Shown: piece after piece, positions 25,459 through 33,054 of the stretch
Layout: each line of letters starts with the position of its first letter
Numbering within the stretch: position 1 is the first letter of the stretch
NCBI RefSeq assembly: GCF_001500125.1
Contig: NZ_LQIV01000044.1
Coordinates: forward strand, 62,001-126,000
Origin: Mycobacterium sp. IS-1742
Lineage (GTDB): Bacteria; Actinomycetota; Actinomycetes; Mycobacteriales; Mycobacteriaceae
Direction: 5' to 3'
DNA: 64,000 nt
The notes under the pieces: model-generated
Seen by the model: the letters and a program-made list of their open reading frames with translations, nothing else
Told to the model about the DNA's origin: nothing
Databases searched by the model: none
Program-made: the position numbers and the translations under genes

Positions 25459-26615
25459 GCATCGACGACTTCCGCGCCACCGTGCGCACCTGGTGTGCCG
25501 AGCACGTTGCCCCGGACTGGCGTGAGCGGCAGACCGGGGTGAGCGACGACGCGTTCGTCCGCTTCCAGAAGGACTGGTTCGCCGAACTGCACAGCGCCGG
25601 CTACGCGGTGCCGCACTGGCCCGCCGAATGGGGCGGCGGACTCTCGGTGCCCGAGCAGATTGTCCTGTACCAGGAGTTGGCCGCCCACGACGCACCGCGC
25701 CTGGTGCTGGCGTTCGTCGGCATCCACCACGCCGCGTCGACGCTGCTGGTCGCCGGCACCGACGAGCAAAGGCGCAGGCATCTGCCTGCGATCCTCGACG
25801 GCGAGATCTGGGTGCAGGGGTTCTCCGAACCCGAGGCCGGTTCGGATCTGGCCGCCCTGCGCACCACCGCCCGCCGCGACGGCGACACGTTCGTCGTCAA
25901 CGGCCAGAAGCTCTGGGCCAGCGGCGGTATGCACGCCGACTGGTGTCTGCTGCTGGCGCGCACGGACCCCGATGCGCCCAAGCGCAAAGGCATCTCGTAC
26001 TTCCTGCTCGACATGACGTCCCCAGGCGTCGACGTTCGGCCGATCCGCAACGCCGTCGGCGACTCCCATTTCTGCGAGATCTTCCTCAACGACGTCGAGA
26101 TACCCGCCGCCAACCTGGTGGGCGCCGAGAACGCCGGCTGGCAGGTCGCACAGGCGACACTCGGCGCCGAACGCGGCATGACCATGCTGGAACTCGCCGA
26201 GCGCCTGGCCAATGCGGGCTTCCGCAGGCTCGTGCGCACCAGCCCCGTCGACGATCCGGTGGTGGCGGACCGCCTGGCCCAGTTCGAATGCGAGATCACC
26301 GCACTGCGTGGGCTGTGCCGGAAAGTGGTGGAAGGACACGATTCCGGTGCCATCGGACCGGCCGACGCGTCGATCGTGAAGCTCTATTACAGCGAACTGC
26401 TGCAGCGGCTCACCGACTTCGGCGCCGAGATCGGCGGCCTGCCCGGACATGCGGTGACCGCCAAACCGATGTCGAGCGGATGGGAGTCCGGTTCGTGGGT
26501 GCTCGACTTCATCGGCTCGTGGGAGTGGACGATCCCCGGCGGGTCGAGCGAGATCCAGCGCACCATCATCGGTGAGCGCGGCCTGGGCCTGCCCCGAGAA
26601 CCGAGCGCGGTCTGA
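25455..26615 (+). CDS. Acyl-CoA dehydrogenase (FadE-type)
   Basis: A 386-residue acyl-CoA dehydrogenase. It contains WVQGFSEPEAGSDLAALRT, NGQKLWASGGM, and a canonical C-terminal WTIPGGSSEIQRTIIGERGLGLPR. It begins at GTG overlapping the previous stop and is followed by a smaller acyl-CoA dehydrogenase gene with a 1-nt overlap (TGATG), so a second heteromeric pair is likely. It probably performs a different desaturation step from the pair at 22455-24526. Confidence 0.92.
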   Translation: MSIDDFRATVRTWCAEHVAPDWRERQTGVSDDAFVRFQKDWFAELHSAGYAVPHWPAEWGGGLSVPEQIVLYQELAAHDAPRLVLAFVGIHHAASTLLVAGTDEQRRRHLPAILDGEIWVQGFSEPEAGSDLAALRTTARRDGDTFVVNGQKLWASGGMHADWCLLLARTDPDAPKRKGISYFLLDMTSPGVDVRPIRNAVGDSHFCEIFLNDVEIPAANLVGAENAGWQVAQATLGAERGMTMLELAERLANAGFRRLVRTSPVDDPVVADRLAQFECEITALRGLCRKVVEGHDSGAIGPADASIVKLYYSELLQRLTDFGAEIGGLPGHAVTAKPMSSGWESGSWVLDFIGSWEWTIPGGSSEIQRTIIGERGLGLPREPSAV

Positions 26616-27601
26616 TGGGCTTCGAGGAGTTCCACGACGAGTTGCGGTCGGTGGCGGCCGACGTCCTCGGTAAGCGCACGCGAGGAGCCGAACACACCGA
26701 GGACCGGGTGGTGGACTGGCCGGTACTCGTCGACGCGGGGTGGGTGGGTCTCGAGATCCCCGAACACCTGGGCGGGGCGGGCGCCACGTTCGCCGAGACC
26801 GCGGTGATCTGCCAGGAGATGGGCCGCGCCGCCGGCGCGGGGAGCTATCTCGGCAGCGCCGTGCTCGCCGTCGGCACGCTGAACGCACTGCGGCCCAGCG
26901 AGACTCGTGACCGGCTGCTCACCGGCATCGCCGCCGGCGACACCAGGGTCGCCGTCGCGCTCGAGGAACTGGACTTCGTGCCCGACGCCGTCGGCGCCGA
27001 TCGGATGCTGGTGGTGGCCAACGGCGCGGTCGCGGTGGCCGAACTCGACGTCACGCCCGTGCCCGTCGTCGACGAGACGCGGCGGCTGGCCACGGTCTCG
27101 TCCCGGACGCTCGAACCGCCGACGATGCTGCGCTTCGACGGAGACCCGGACGCCGCGGTGCGCCGGTTACGCGACCGTGCCGCGGTCGCCGTCGCTTGCG
27201 ACAGCCTCGGACTCGCCGAGGCGATGCTGGCCGCAACCGTCGACTACGCCAAGGTGCGTGCGCAATTCGGCAGGCCCATCGGATCGTTCCAGGCCGTCAA
27301 ACACGCCTGCGCGGACATGCTCGTGCAGGTCGAGGTGTGCCGCCAACTGGTCGCGACGGCCGTGGACGCCGTCGTCACCGGAGATGCGTCCGTGGCCGCC
27401 GCCATGGCGAAGTCGCACGTCTGCAGTGCGGCGGTCGACGTCGCGGGCAAGGCCATGCAACTGCACGGCGGCATCGGATACACGTGGGAGAGCGGCATCC
27501 ATGTGTACCTGAAACGCGCCGCGCTCAACCGCTCGCTGTTCGGATCCCCTGCGGCGCACCGCAGACAACTCGCTCAACGCTATCGCGATCAAGGAGAGTA
27601 A
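26615..27601 (+). CDS. Acyl-CoA dehydrogenase, small partner subunit
   Basis: A 328-residue acyl-CoA dehydrogenase-related protein with the domain's C-terminal features (ATVDYAKVRAQFGRPIGSFQAVKHACADM, MQLHGGIGYTWESGIHVYLKRAALN). It is shorter than normal and its N-terminal part is diverged, as expected for the beta subunit of an alpha2-beta2 enzyme with the preceding gene. It ends 4 nt before the ThDP-enzyme gene. Confidence 0.9.
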   Translation: MGFEEFHDELRSVAADVLGKRTRGAEHTEDRVVDWPVLVDAGWVGLEIPEHLGGAGATFAETAVICQEMGRAAGAGSYLGSAVLAVGTLNALRPSETRDRLLTGIAAGDTRVAVALEELDFVPDAVGADRMLVVANGAVAVAELDVTPVPVVDETRRLATVSSRTLEPPTMLRFDGDPDAAVRRLRDRAAVAVACDSLGLAEAMLAATVDYAKVRAQFGRPIGSFQAVKHACADMLVQVEVCRQLVATAVDAVVTGDASVAAAMAKSHVCSAAVDVAGKAMQLHGGIGYTWESGIHVYLKRAALNRSLFGSPAAHRRQLAQRYRDQGE

Positions 27602-27605
27602 TCCC

Positions 27606-29321
27606 ATGGGTGTCCCCGTCTACAAACGCATTCTCGACCTGTTCGAGGCCGAGGGTGTGAACACGCTGTTCGGCATCCCCGACCCGAACTTCGTGCACAT
27701 GTTCACCGAGGCCGACGCGCGTGGCTGGTCGGTGGTGGCGCCGCACCACGAGTTGAGCGCCGGGTTCATGGCCGAGGCGGCGTCGCGCATGACGGGCGGG
27801 CCGGGGTTGTGCATCGGCACGCTCGGGCCGGGCGTGGCCAACATCGCGGGGGCGATGATGTGCGCGCTGGTGGAGAACTCCCCGGTGATCTTCCTCGGCG
27901 GCCAGCGGGCCCGCATCACGGAGCGGCGGGTGCGGCGTGGCCGCATCCAATTCGTCCAGCAGGAAGGGCTTTTCGCGCCGTCGGTGAAGTACAGCAGCTC
28001 GATCGAGTACGCCGACCAGACCGACGAGATCGTGCATGAGGCCATCCGGCGGGCCATGTCCGGCACCCCCGGCCCCGCCTACATCGAGTTCCCGTCGCAC
28101 GTCATCCTCGACGAGCTCAACGTGGGGGATGCGCCGCCGCCGTCCAGCTACCGGCTGGTGAACCAGGGCGCCGGCAGCGCCGAGGTGGCCAGGGCCGTCG
28201 AACTGGTCCGCCAGGCGAAGAGCCCGATTCTGTTGGTGGGTCACGGCGTTCACACCTCACGGACCCAGGATCAGGTCAGGGAGCTGGCCGAGTTGATGGC
28301 CTGCCCGGTGATCCAGACCTCCGGCGGCACCTCGTTCATCCCCGGCCTGGAGGACCGCACCTTCCCGTACCTGTTCTCCCCGGCCGCCAACGAGGCCGTC
28401 GAGGAGTCCGATCTGTGCGTGGCGCTCGGCACCGAACTGGGCGAGCCCATGCACTACGGCCGGACGCAGCACTGGGCCGGCAACGACGCCGACCGCAAGT
28501 GGGTGTACGTCGAACAGGACCCGACCGCGATCGGCGTCAACCGACGCTTCGACGTACCGCTGGTCGGCGACCTGCGCGGGGTGGTGCCGCAGCTCGTCGA
28601 CGCGCTGCGGGACACCCCGCGCACCCCGTCGGCCAACCTCGAGCAGCTCGTCGAGGCCGACGCCGCCGAACTCGCCCGGGTGGCCGAGGAAGCGCCGAGC
28701 GGTCGCACCCCGGTGCACCCGGCCCGCTTCGTCGTCGAGGCCACCAAGGCCTTCAAAGAACACACCGAGGACGGGATCCTGGTCCGCGACGGCGGCGCGA
28801 CGGTGATCTTCCAGTGGACCTATTCACAGGTGAAACCGCGCGACGTGATCTGGAACCAGAACTTCGGCCACCTCGGCACCGGGCTGCCCTACGCCGTCGG
28901 CGCGTCGGTGGCCGAGGGCCGCACACGTCCGGTGATGCTGCTGACGAGCGATTCGGCGTTCCTCTTCCACATCGCCGAGCTGGAGACCGCCGCCCGCGAG
29001 GGACTGCCGCTGGTGTGCGTGGTCGGCGTCGATCACCAGTGGGGCCTGGAAGTCGGTGTGTACAAGCGCACGTTCGAGCAGCCGTCGCCGCAGCCCGGTG
29101 TGCACTGGAGCAAGGACGTGCGGATGGACAAGATCGCCGAGGGCTTCGGCTGCCACGGCGAGTACGTCGAGAAGGAGGACGAGATCGGCCCGGCGATTCA
29201 GCGGGCCTTCGCGAGCGGGAAGACCGCCGTGGTCCACGTGTGCATCGATCCGAAGGCCAACTCCGAGGAGATGCCGAAATACGACCGATTCCGCACCTGG
29301 TACGCAGAAGGCACCCAGTAG
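27606..29321 (+). CDS. Thiamine diphosphate-dependent lyase/synthase
   Basis: A 571-residue three-domain ThDP enzyme related to acetolactate synthase and 2-hydroxyacyl-CoA lyase. The catalytic Glu49 is in PHHELSAGF. The ThDP-Mg motif, normally GDG(S)...NN, is here TSDSAF (Ser448-Asp449) with Asp476-His477 about 27 residues later, so glycine and asparagine are replaced while the first metal-binding Asp is kept. In a CoA-ester pathway with an aldehyde dehydrogenase next door, C-C cleavage of a 2-hydroxyacyl-CoA (giving an aldehyde or ketone) is a reasonable guess. True branched-chain ALS is unlikely. Confidence 0.85.
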   Translation: MGVPVYKRILDLFEAEGVNTLFGIPDPNFVHMFTEADARGWSVVAPHHELSAGFMAEAASRMTGGPGLCIGTLGPGVANIAGAMMCALVENSPVIFLGGQRARITERRVRRGRIQFVQQEGLFAPSVKYSSSIEYADQTDEIVHEAIRRAMSGTPGPAYIEFPSHVILDELNVGDAPPPSSYRLVNQGAGSAEVARAVELVRQAKSPILLVGHGVHTSRTQDQVRELAELMACPVIQTSGGTSFIPGLEDRTFPYLFSPAANEAVEESDLCVALGTELGEPMHYGRTQHWAGNDADRKWVYVEQDPTAIGVNRRFDVPLVGDLRGVVPQLVDALRDTPRTPSANLEQLVEADAAELARVAEEAPSGRTPVHPARFVVEATKAFKEHTEDGILVRDGGATVIFQWTYSQVKPRDVIWNQNFGHLGTGLPYAVGASVAEGRTRPVMLLTSDSAFLFHIAELETAAREGLPLVCVVGVDHQWGLEVGVYKRTFEQPSPQPGVHWSKDVRMDKIAEGFGCHGEYVEKEDEIGPAIQRAFASGKTAVVHVCIDPKANSEEMPKYDRFRTWYAEGTQ

Positions 29322-29347
29322 GCCGGTGGATAGGGAAAGCTTGAGCC

Positions 29348-30781
29348 ATGCGTGAGTATCTGAAGTTCTACATCGACGGCCAATGGGTCGAGCCGCTGCG
29401 TCCGAACGCCCTCGAGGTCGACAATCCGACCACCGAGGAGGTGTCCGGCAAGATCGCGATGGGGTCGTCGGCCGATGTCGACCAGGCGGTGCAGGCCGCG
29501 CGCCGCGCGTTCACGACCTGGTCGCAGACCACCCGCGAGGAACGCCTCGACGTGCTGCAGGCCATCGTCGCCGAATACCAGAAGCGGGCCGATGACCTCG
29601 CCGAGGCGGTGTCCGAGGAGATGGGTGCGCCGGCGTCGCTGGCGGCGGGCCCCCAGGTGAACCTGGGGCTGGGACACCTCATGACGGCGATCGACGTGCT
29701 GAAGAACTTCGAGTTCGAGGAACAGCACGGCTCGACGCTGGTGGTGAAGGAGCCGGTCGGGGTCTGCGGGTTGATCACCCCCTGGAACTGGCCGATCAAC
29801 CAGATCGCCTGCAAGGTGTACCCGGCGTTGGCCACCGGCTGCACGATGGTGCTCAAACCCTCGGAGGTCGCCCCGTACTCGGCGCAGATCTTCACCGAGA
29901 TCATCGACGCCGCAGGCGTTCCCGCCGGTGTCTACAACATGGTCTTCGGTGACGGTCCGGGTGTGGGCGTGCCGCTGTCGAGCCATCCGGACGTCGACAT
30001 GGTGTCGTTCACCGGGTCGACGCGTGCCGGGATCGAGGTGGCCCGCAACGCGGCGCCGACCGTCAAGCGGGTGACGCAGGAACTCGGCGGCAAGAGCCCC
30101 AACATCGTGCTCGACGACGACGACTTCGCCAAGAGCGTGGCCGCCGGTGTGTCGGTGATGATGATGAACAGCGGGCAGAGCTGTAATGCGCCGTCGCGCA
30201 TGCTGGTGCCGAACTCCCGGATGGACGACGCCATCGAGATCGCCAAGCAGACCGCCGGTGCGGTCAAGGTCGGCGATCCGAGCGACAAGACCGCGATCGG
30301 ACCGGTGGCGTCGAAGGTGCAGTTCGACAAGATCCAGGGCCTGATCCAGAAGGGCATCGACGAGGGTGCGACGGTCGCCGTCGGCGGCACCGGCCGTCCC
30401 GAGGGCCTCGACAAGGGCTACTACGTGAAGCCGACGGTGTTCGCGCACGTCACCAACGACATGACGATCGCGCGCGAGGAGATCTTCGGGCCGGTGCTGT
30501 GCATCCTCGGCTACGACGATCTCGACCAGGCCATCGAGATCGCCAACGACACCGACTACGGGTTGGCGGGCTATGTGTCGGCGGCCGATCTGGACAGGGC
30601 CCGCGAGGTCGCGCGCCGGATCCGCGCCGGGTCGGTGGCGATCAACCACGGCTTCGACATGAGCGCCCCGTTCGGCGGCTACAAGCGCAGCGGCAACGGC
30701 CGTGAGTGGGGCCAGTTCGCGTTCGACGAGTTCCTGGAGATCAAGGCCGCGCTGGGCTACGCGCCGGAGGCCTCTGCCTGA
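29348..30781 (+). CDS. Aldehyde dehydrogenase
   Basis: A 477-residue NAD(P)-dependent aldehyde dehydrogenase. Catalytic Cys279 is in NSGQSCNAPSR and Glu245 in TQELGGKSPN; PWNWPINQ and FTGSTRAG (cofactor binding) are also present. It closes the plus-strand catabolic run, 26 nt after the ThDP gene, and would oxidise an aldehyde released there. A long perfect hairpin follows 7 nt after the stop. Confidence 0.93.
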   Translation: MREYLKFYIDGQWVEPLRPNALEVDNPTTEEVSGKIAMGSSADVDQAVQAARRAFTTWSQTTREERLDVLQAIVAEYQKRADDLAEAVSEEMGAPASLAAGPQVNLGLGHLMTAIDVLKNFEFEEQHGSTLVVKEPVGVCGLITPWNWPINQIACKVYPALATGCTMVLKPSEVAPYSAQIFTEIIDAAGVPAGVYNMVFGDGPGVGVPLSSHPDVDMVSFTGSTRAGIEVARNAAPTVKRVTQELGGKSPNIVLDDDDFAKSVAAGVSVMMMNSGQSCNAPSRMLVPNSRMDDAIEIAKQTAGAVKVGDPSDKTAIGPVASKVQFDKIQGLIQKGIDEGATVAVGGTGRPEGLDKGYYVKPTVFAHVTNDMTIAREEIFGPVLCILGYDDLDQAIEIANDTDYGLAGYVSAADLDRAREVARRIRAGSVAINHGFDMSAPFGGYKRSGNGREWGQFAFDEFLEIKAALGYAPEASA

Positions 30782-30788
30782 CTGCCGC

Positions 30789-30847
30789 GCCGAGACTACG
30801 GTTGTTGACGGATTTCCACGGATTTCGGTCAACAACCGTAGTCTCGC
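30789..30847. repeat. Palindromic repeat, copy 2 (perfect 19-bp hairpin)
   Basis: Left arm CGAGACTACGGTTGTTGAC (30791-30809) and right arm (30828-30846) are perfect reverse complements with an 18-nt loop. No T-run follows, so it is not a classic intrinsic terminator, although it could still stop transcription after the aldehyde dehydrogenase gene. A second copy lies at 22383-22438. It reaches almost to the ATG of the next gene (30852). Confidence 0.8.
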
Positions 30848-30851
30848 GCTC

Positions 30852-31748
30852 ATGGCGACCGGGAGATACGAGTACGGAATCGATTTCGCCCGCGTGGACG
30901 CGATCGACTTCCACACCCACGTGGAGATCGACGGCCACGGCCACCCGGCCTACGACGACGTCCTGGTCGAGGCCACCGCCAAGTACTTCAACCTCGGGTC
31001 CGGTGCGCTGTCGAGTGTCGACGCGCTCGCCGACCAGTACCGCAGGCACAACACCGCGGCGGTGGTGTTCACGATCGACGCCCGCACCGCGATGCGCCAT
31101 GTGCCGAATTCGATCGAGGACCTGGTCACCGGCGCGGCGCGCAACAACGACGTGCTGATCCCGTTCGGCAGCGTCGATCCGTGGCATGAGCGGCGGGCGG
31201 TGCACCGGGTGCACGAACTGGTCCGCGATTTCGGCGTCCGGGGTTTCAAGTTCCACCCGAGCATGCAGGCCTTCGAACCCAACGACCGCCGCTTCTACCC
31301 GATCTACGAGGCGATCGCCGAGGCCGGCGTCCCGGCACTGTTCCACACCGGGCAGACCGGGATGGGGGCCGGGCTGCCGGGCGGACACGGCATCAAACTG
31401 CGCTACTCGGATCCGATGCTTCTCGACGACGTGGCCGCCGACTTCCCCGAGTTGACGGTCGTGATGGCGCATCCGGCGGTGCCCTGGGTGGACGCACAGA
31501 TCTCGATCGCCGCCCACAAGGCCAATGTCTTCGTCGACCTGTCCGGCTGGTCCCCGAAGTACTTCCCACCCCAGCTGGTCGGCGCCATTCGGCGGCAGTT
31601 GCGCACGAAGGTGCTGTTCGGCACCGACTTCCCGTACATCCAGCTCGACCGGTGGCAGCGCGACTTCGACGACCTCGGCTTCGAACCGTCCGTGCGCCGG
31701 CTCGTGCTCAAGGACAACGCGCTGCGGGTGCTCGGTCTGACCGGCTGA
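30852..31748 (+). CDS. Amidohydrolase-family protein (ACMSD/gamma-resorcylate decarboxylase-like)
   Basis: A 298-residue amidohydrolase_2 TIM-barrel protein. The metal-binding pattern is visible: DFHTH near residue 18, a kinked FKFHP, LFHTGQTG, MAHP and FGTDFP with the catalytic Asp. Members hydrolyse C-N or C-O bonds or decarboxylate cyclic acids. The ATG at 30852 is chosen; the open frame upstream runs through the palindromic repeat and the previous gene. It may belong to the preceding catabolic set, although the hairpin separates them. Confidence 0.88.
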   Translation: MATGRYEYGIDFARVDAIDFHTHVEIDGHGHPAYDDVLVEATAKYFNLGSGALSSVDALADQYRRHNTAAVVFTIDARTAMRHVPNSIEDLVTGAARNNDVLIPFGSVDPWHERRAVHRVHELVRDFGVRGFKFHPSMQAFEPNDRRFYPIYEAIAEAGVPALFHTGQTGMGAGLPGGHGIKLRYSDPMLLDDVAADFPELTVVMAHPAVPWVDAQISIAAHKANVFVDLSGWSPKYFPPQLVGAIRRQLRTKVLFGTDFPYIQLDRWQRDFDDLGFEPSVRRLVLKDNALRVLGLTG

Positions 31749-31753
31749 TCGCC

Positions 31754-31815
31754 GACGAGTGTGAACCGACTGCGAAGATTCCGACCGATTTCTCGCGCTG
31801 ACTGCACACTCGACG
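31754..31815. repeat. Imperfect hairpin between the amidohydrolase and rhamnose genes
   Basis: CGAGTGTG (31756-31763) pairs perfectly with CACACTCG (31805-31812), and parts of the flanking GACTGCGAAG and CTCGCGCTGACTGC also pair. There is no T-run. Such CGAGTGTG hairpins look like mycobacterial intergenic palindromes that often end transcription units. Confidence 0.45.
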
Positions 31816-31819
31816 CATC

Positions 31820-31877
31820 TTGACGCCCTCACGCGTCTCCCTTACTGTAAGCGGAGTCATGTTGAAACGTTTCAACA
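31820..31877 (+). promoter_or_regulatory. Rhamnose operon promoter and LacI-type operator
   Basis: TTGACG (31820-31825) and TACTGT (31843-31848) are 17 nt apart. Twelve nt downstream is the perfect 18-bp palindrome TGTTGAAACGTTTCAACA (31860-31877), with the central CG step typical of LacI/GalR sites. It would overlap the start of transcription, so repression by the LacI-type regulator at 36526-37521 is the likely control, relieved by a rhamnose-derived ligand. Confidence 0.8.
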
Positions 31878-31905
31878 CGATCACCGAAAGAGCAGTCGCC
31901 ACCTT

Positions 31906-33054
31906 ATGAACACCGGCCTCGACCACCTCGCGATCGAACTGCCGTCGTGGGCGTTCGGCAACTCGGGCACCCGCTTCAAGGTGTTCGGTACACCCGGCAC
32001 CGCGCGCACCGTGGAGGAGAAGATCGCCGACGCTGCGATGGTGCACCGGATGACGGGCCTGGCCCCCCGGGTCGCGCTGCACATCCCGTGGGACACCGTC
32101 GACGACTACGCCGCCCTGTCGGCCTACGCCGAGGGTCTCGGGGTATCGCTGGGCACGATCAACTCCAACACGTTCCAGGACGACGACTACAAGTTCGGCA
32201 GCCTCACCCACACCGACAAGGCCGTGCGGCGCAAGGCGATCGACCATCACCTGCACTGCATCGAGGTGATGAACGAGACCGGTTCGCGTGACCTCAAGGT
32301 GTGGTTGGCCGACGGCACCAACTACCCCGGCCAGGGCGACATCCGCGGCCGGCAGGACCGGTTGGCCGAATCGCTGGCGGCGATCTATGAGCACATCGGC
32401 CCGAACCAGCGAATGGTGTTGGAGTACAAGTTCTTCGAACCGGCGATGTACATGACCGACGTGCCGGACTGGGGCACGTCGTACGCCCACGTGACCGCGT
32501 TGGGGGAGCGCGCGATGGTGTGCCTGGACACCGGCCACCACGCCCCCGGCACCAACATCGAGTTCATCGTGGCGCAGTTGGTGCGGTTGGGCCGGTTGGG
32601 TTCCTTCGACTTCAACTCGCGGTTCTACGCCGACGACGACCTCATCGTCGGTGCGGCCGACCCGTTCCAGCTGTTCCGCATCATGTTCGAGGTGATCCGC
32701 GGCGGTGGGCTGGACCCGCAGTCGGGTGTCGCCCTGATGCTCGACCAGTGCCACAACGTCGAGGCGAAGATCCCCGGGCAGATCCGGTCGGTCCTCAACG
32801 TCCAGGAGATGACGGCACGCGCGCTGCTCGTCGACACCGACGCGCTGACCGCGGCGCAGAAGGACTCGGACGTGTTGGGCGCCAACGCGATCGTCATGGA
32901 CGCGTTCTACACCGACGTCCGCCCCCGGCTCGCCCGGTGGCGCACCGAGCGGGGCTTGCCCGCCGACCCGATGGCGGCGTTCGCCGAATCGGGCTATCAG
33001 GAGACCATCAACGCCGACCGTGTCGGCGGTACGCCATCGAGTTGGGGAGCATGA
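31906..33054 (+). CDS. rhaI: L-rhamnose isomerase
   Basis: A 382-residue sugar isomerase of the Pseudomonas stutzeri-type RhaI family, which converts L-rhamnose to L-rhamnulose in a metal-dependent TIM barrel. Segments such as VALHIPWDTVDDY, GTINSNTFQDDDYKFGSLTH, KVWLADGTNYPGQ, DTGHHAPGTNIEF and LMLDQCHNVEAKIPG are characteristic and contain the metal-binding Asp/His/Glu residues. The identification is backed by the aldolase and kinase genes that follow with ATGA overlaps. The family is distinct from E. coli RhaA. Confidence 0.9.
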   Translation: MNTGLDHLAIELPSWAFGNSGTRFKVFGTPGTARTVEEKIADAAMVHRMTGLAPRVALHIPWDTVDDYAALSAYAEGLGVSLGTINSNTFQDDDYKFGSLTHTDKAVRRKAIDHHLHCIEVMNETGSRDLKVWLADGTNYPGQGDIRGRQDRLAESLAAIYEHIGPNQRMVLEYKFFEPAMYMTDVPDWGTSYAHVTALGERAMVCLDTGHHAPGTNIEFIVAQLVRLGRLGSFDFNSRFYADDDLIVGAADPFQLFRIMFEVIRGGGLDPQSGVALMLDQCHNVEAKIPGQIRSVLNVQEMTARALLVDTDALTAAQKDSDVLGANAIVMDAFYTDVRPRLARWRTERGLPADPMAAFAESGYQETINADRVGGTPSSWGA

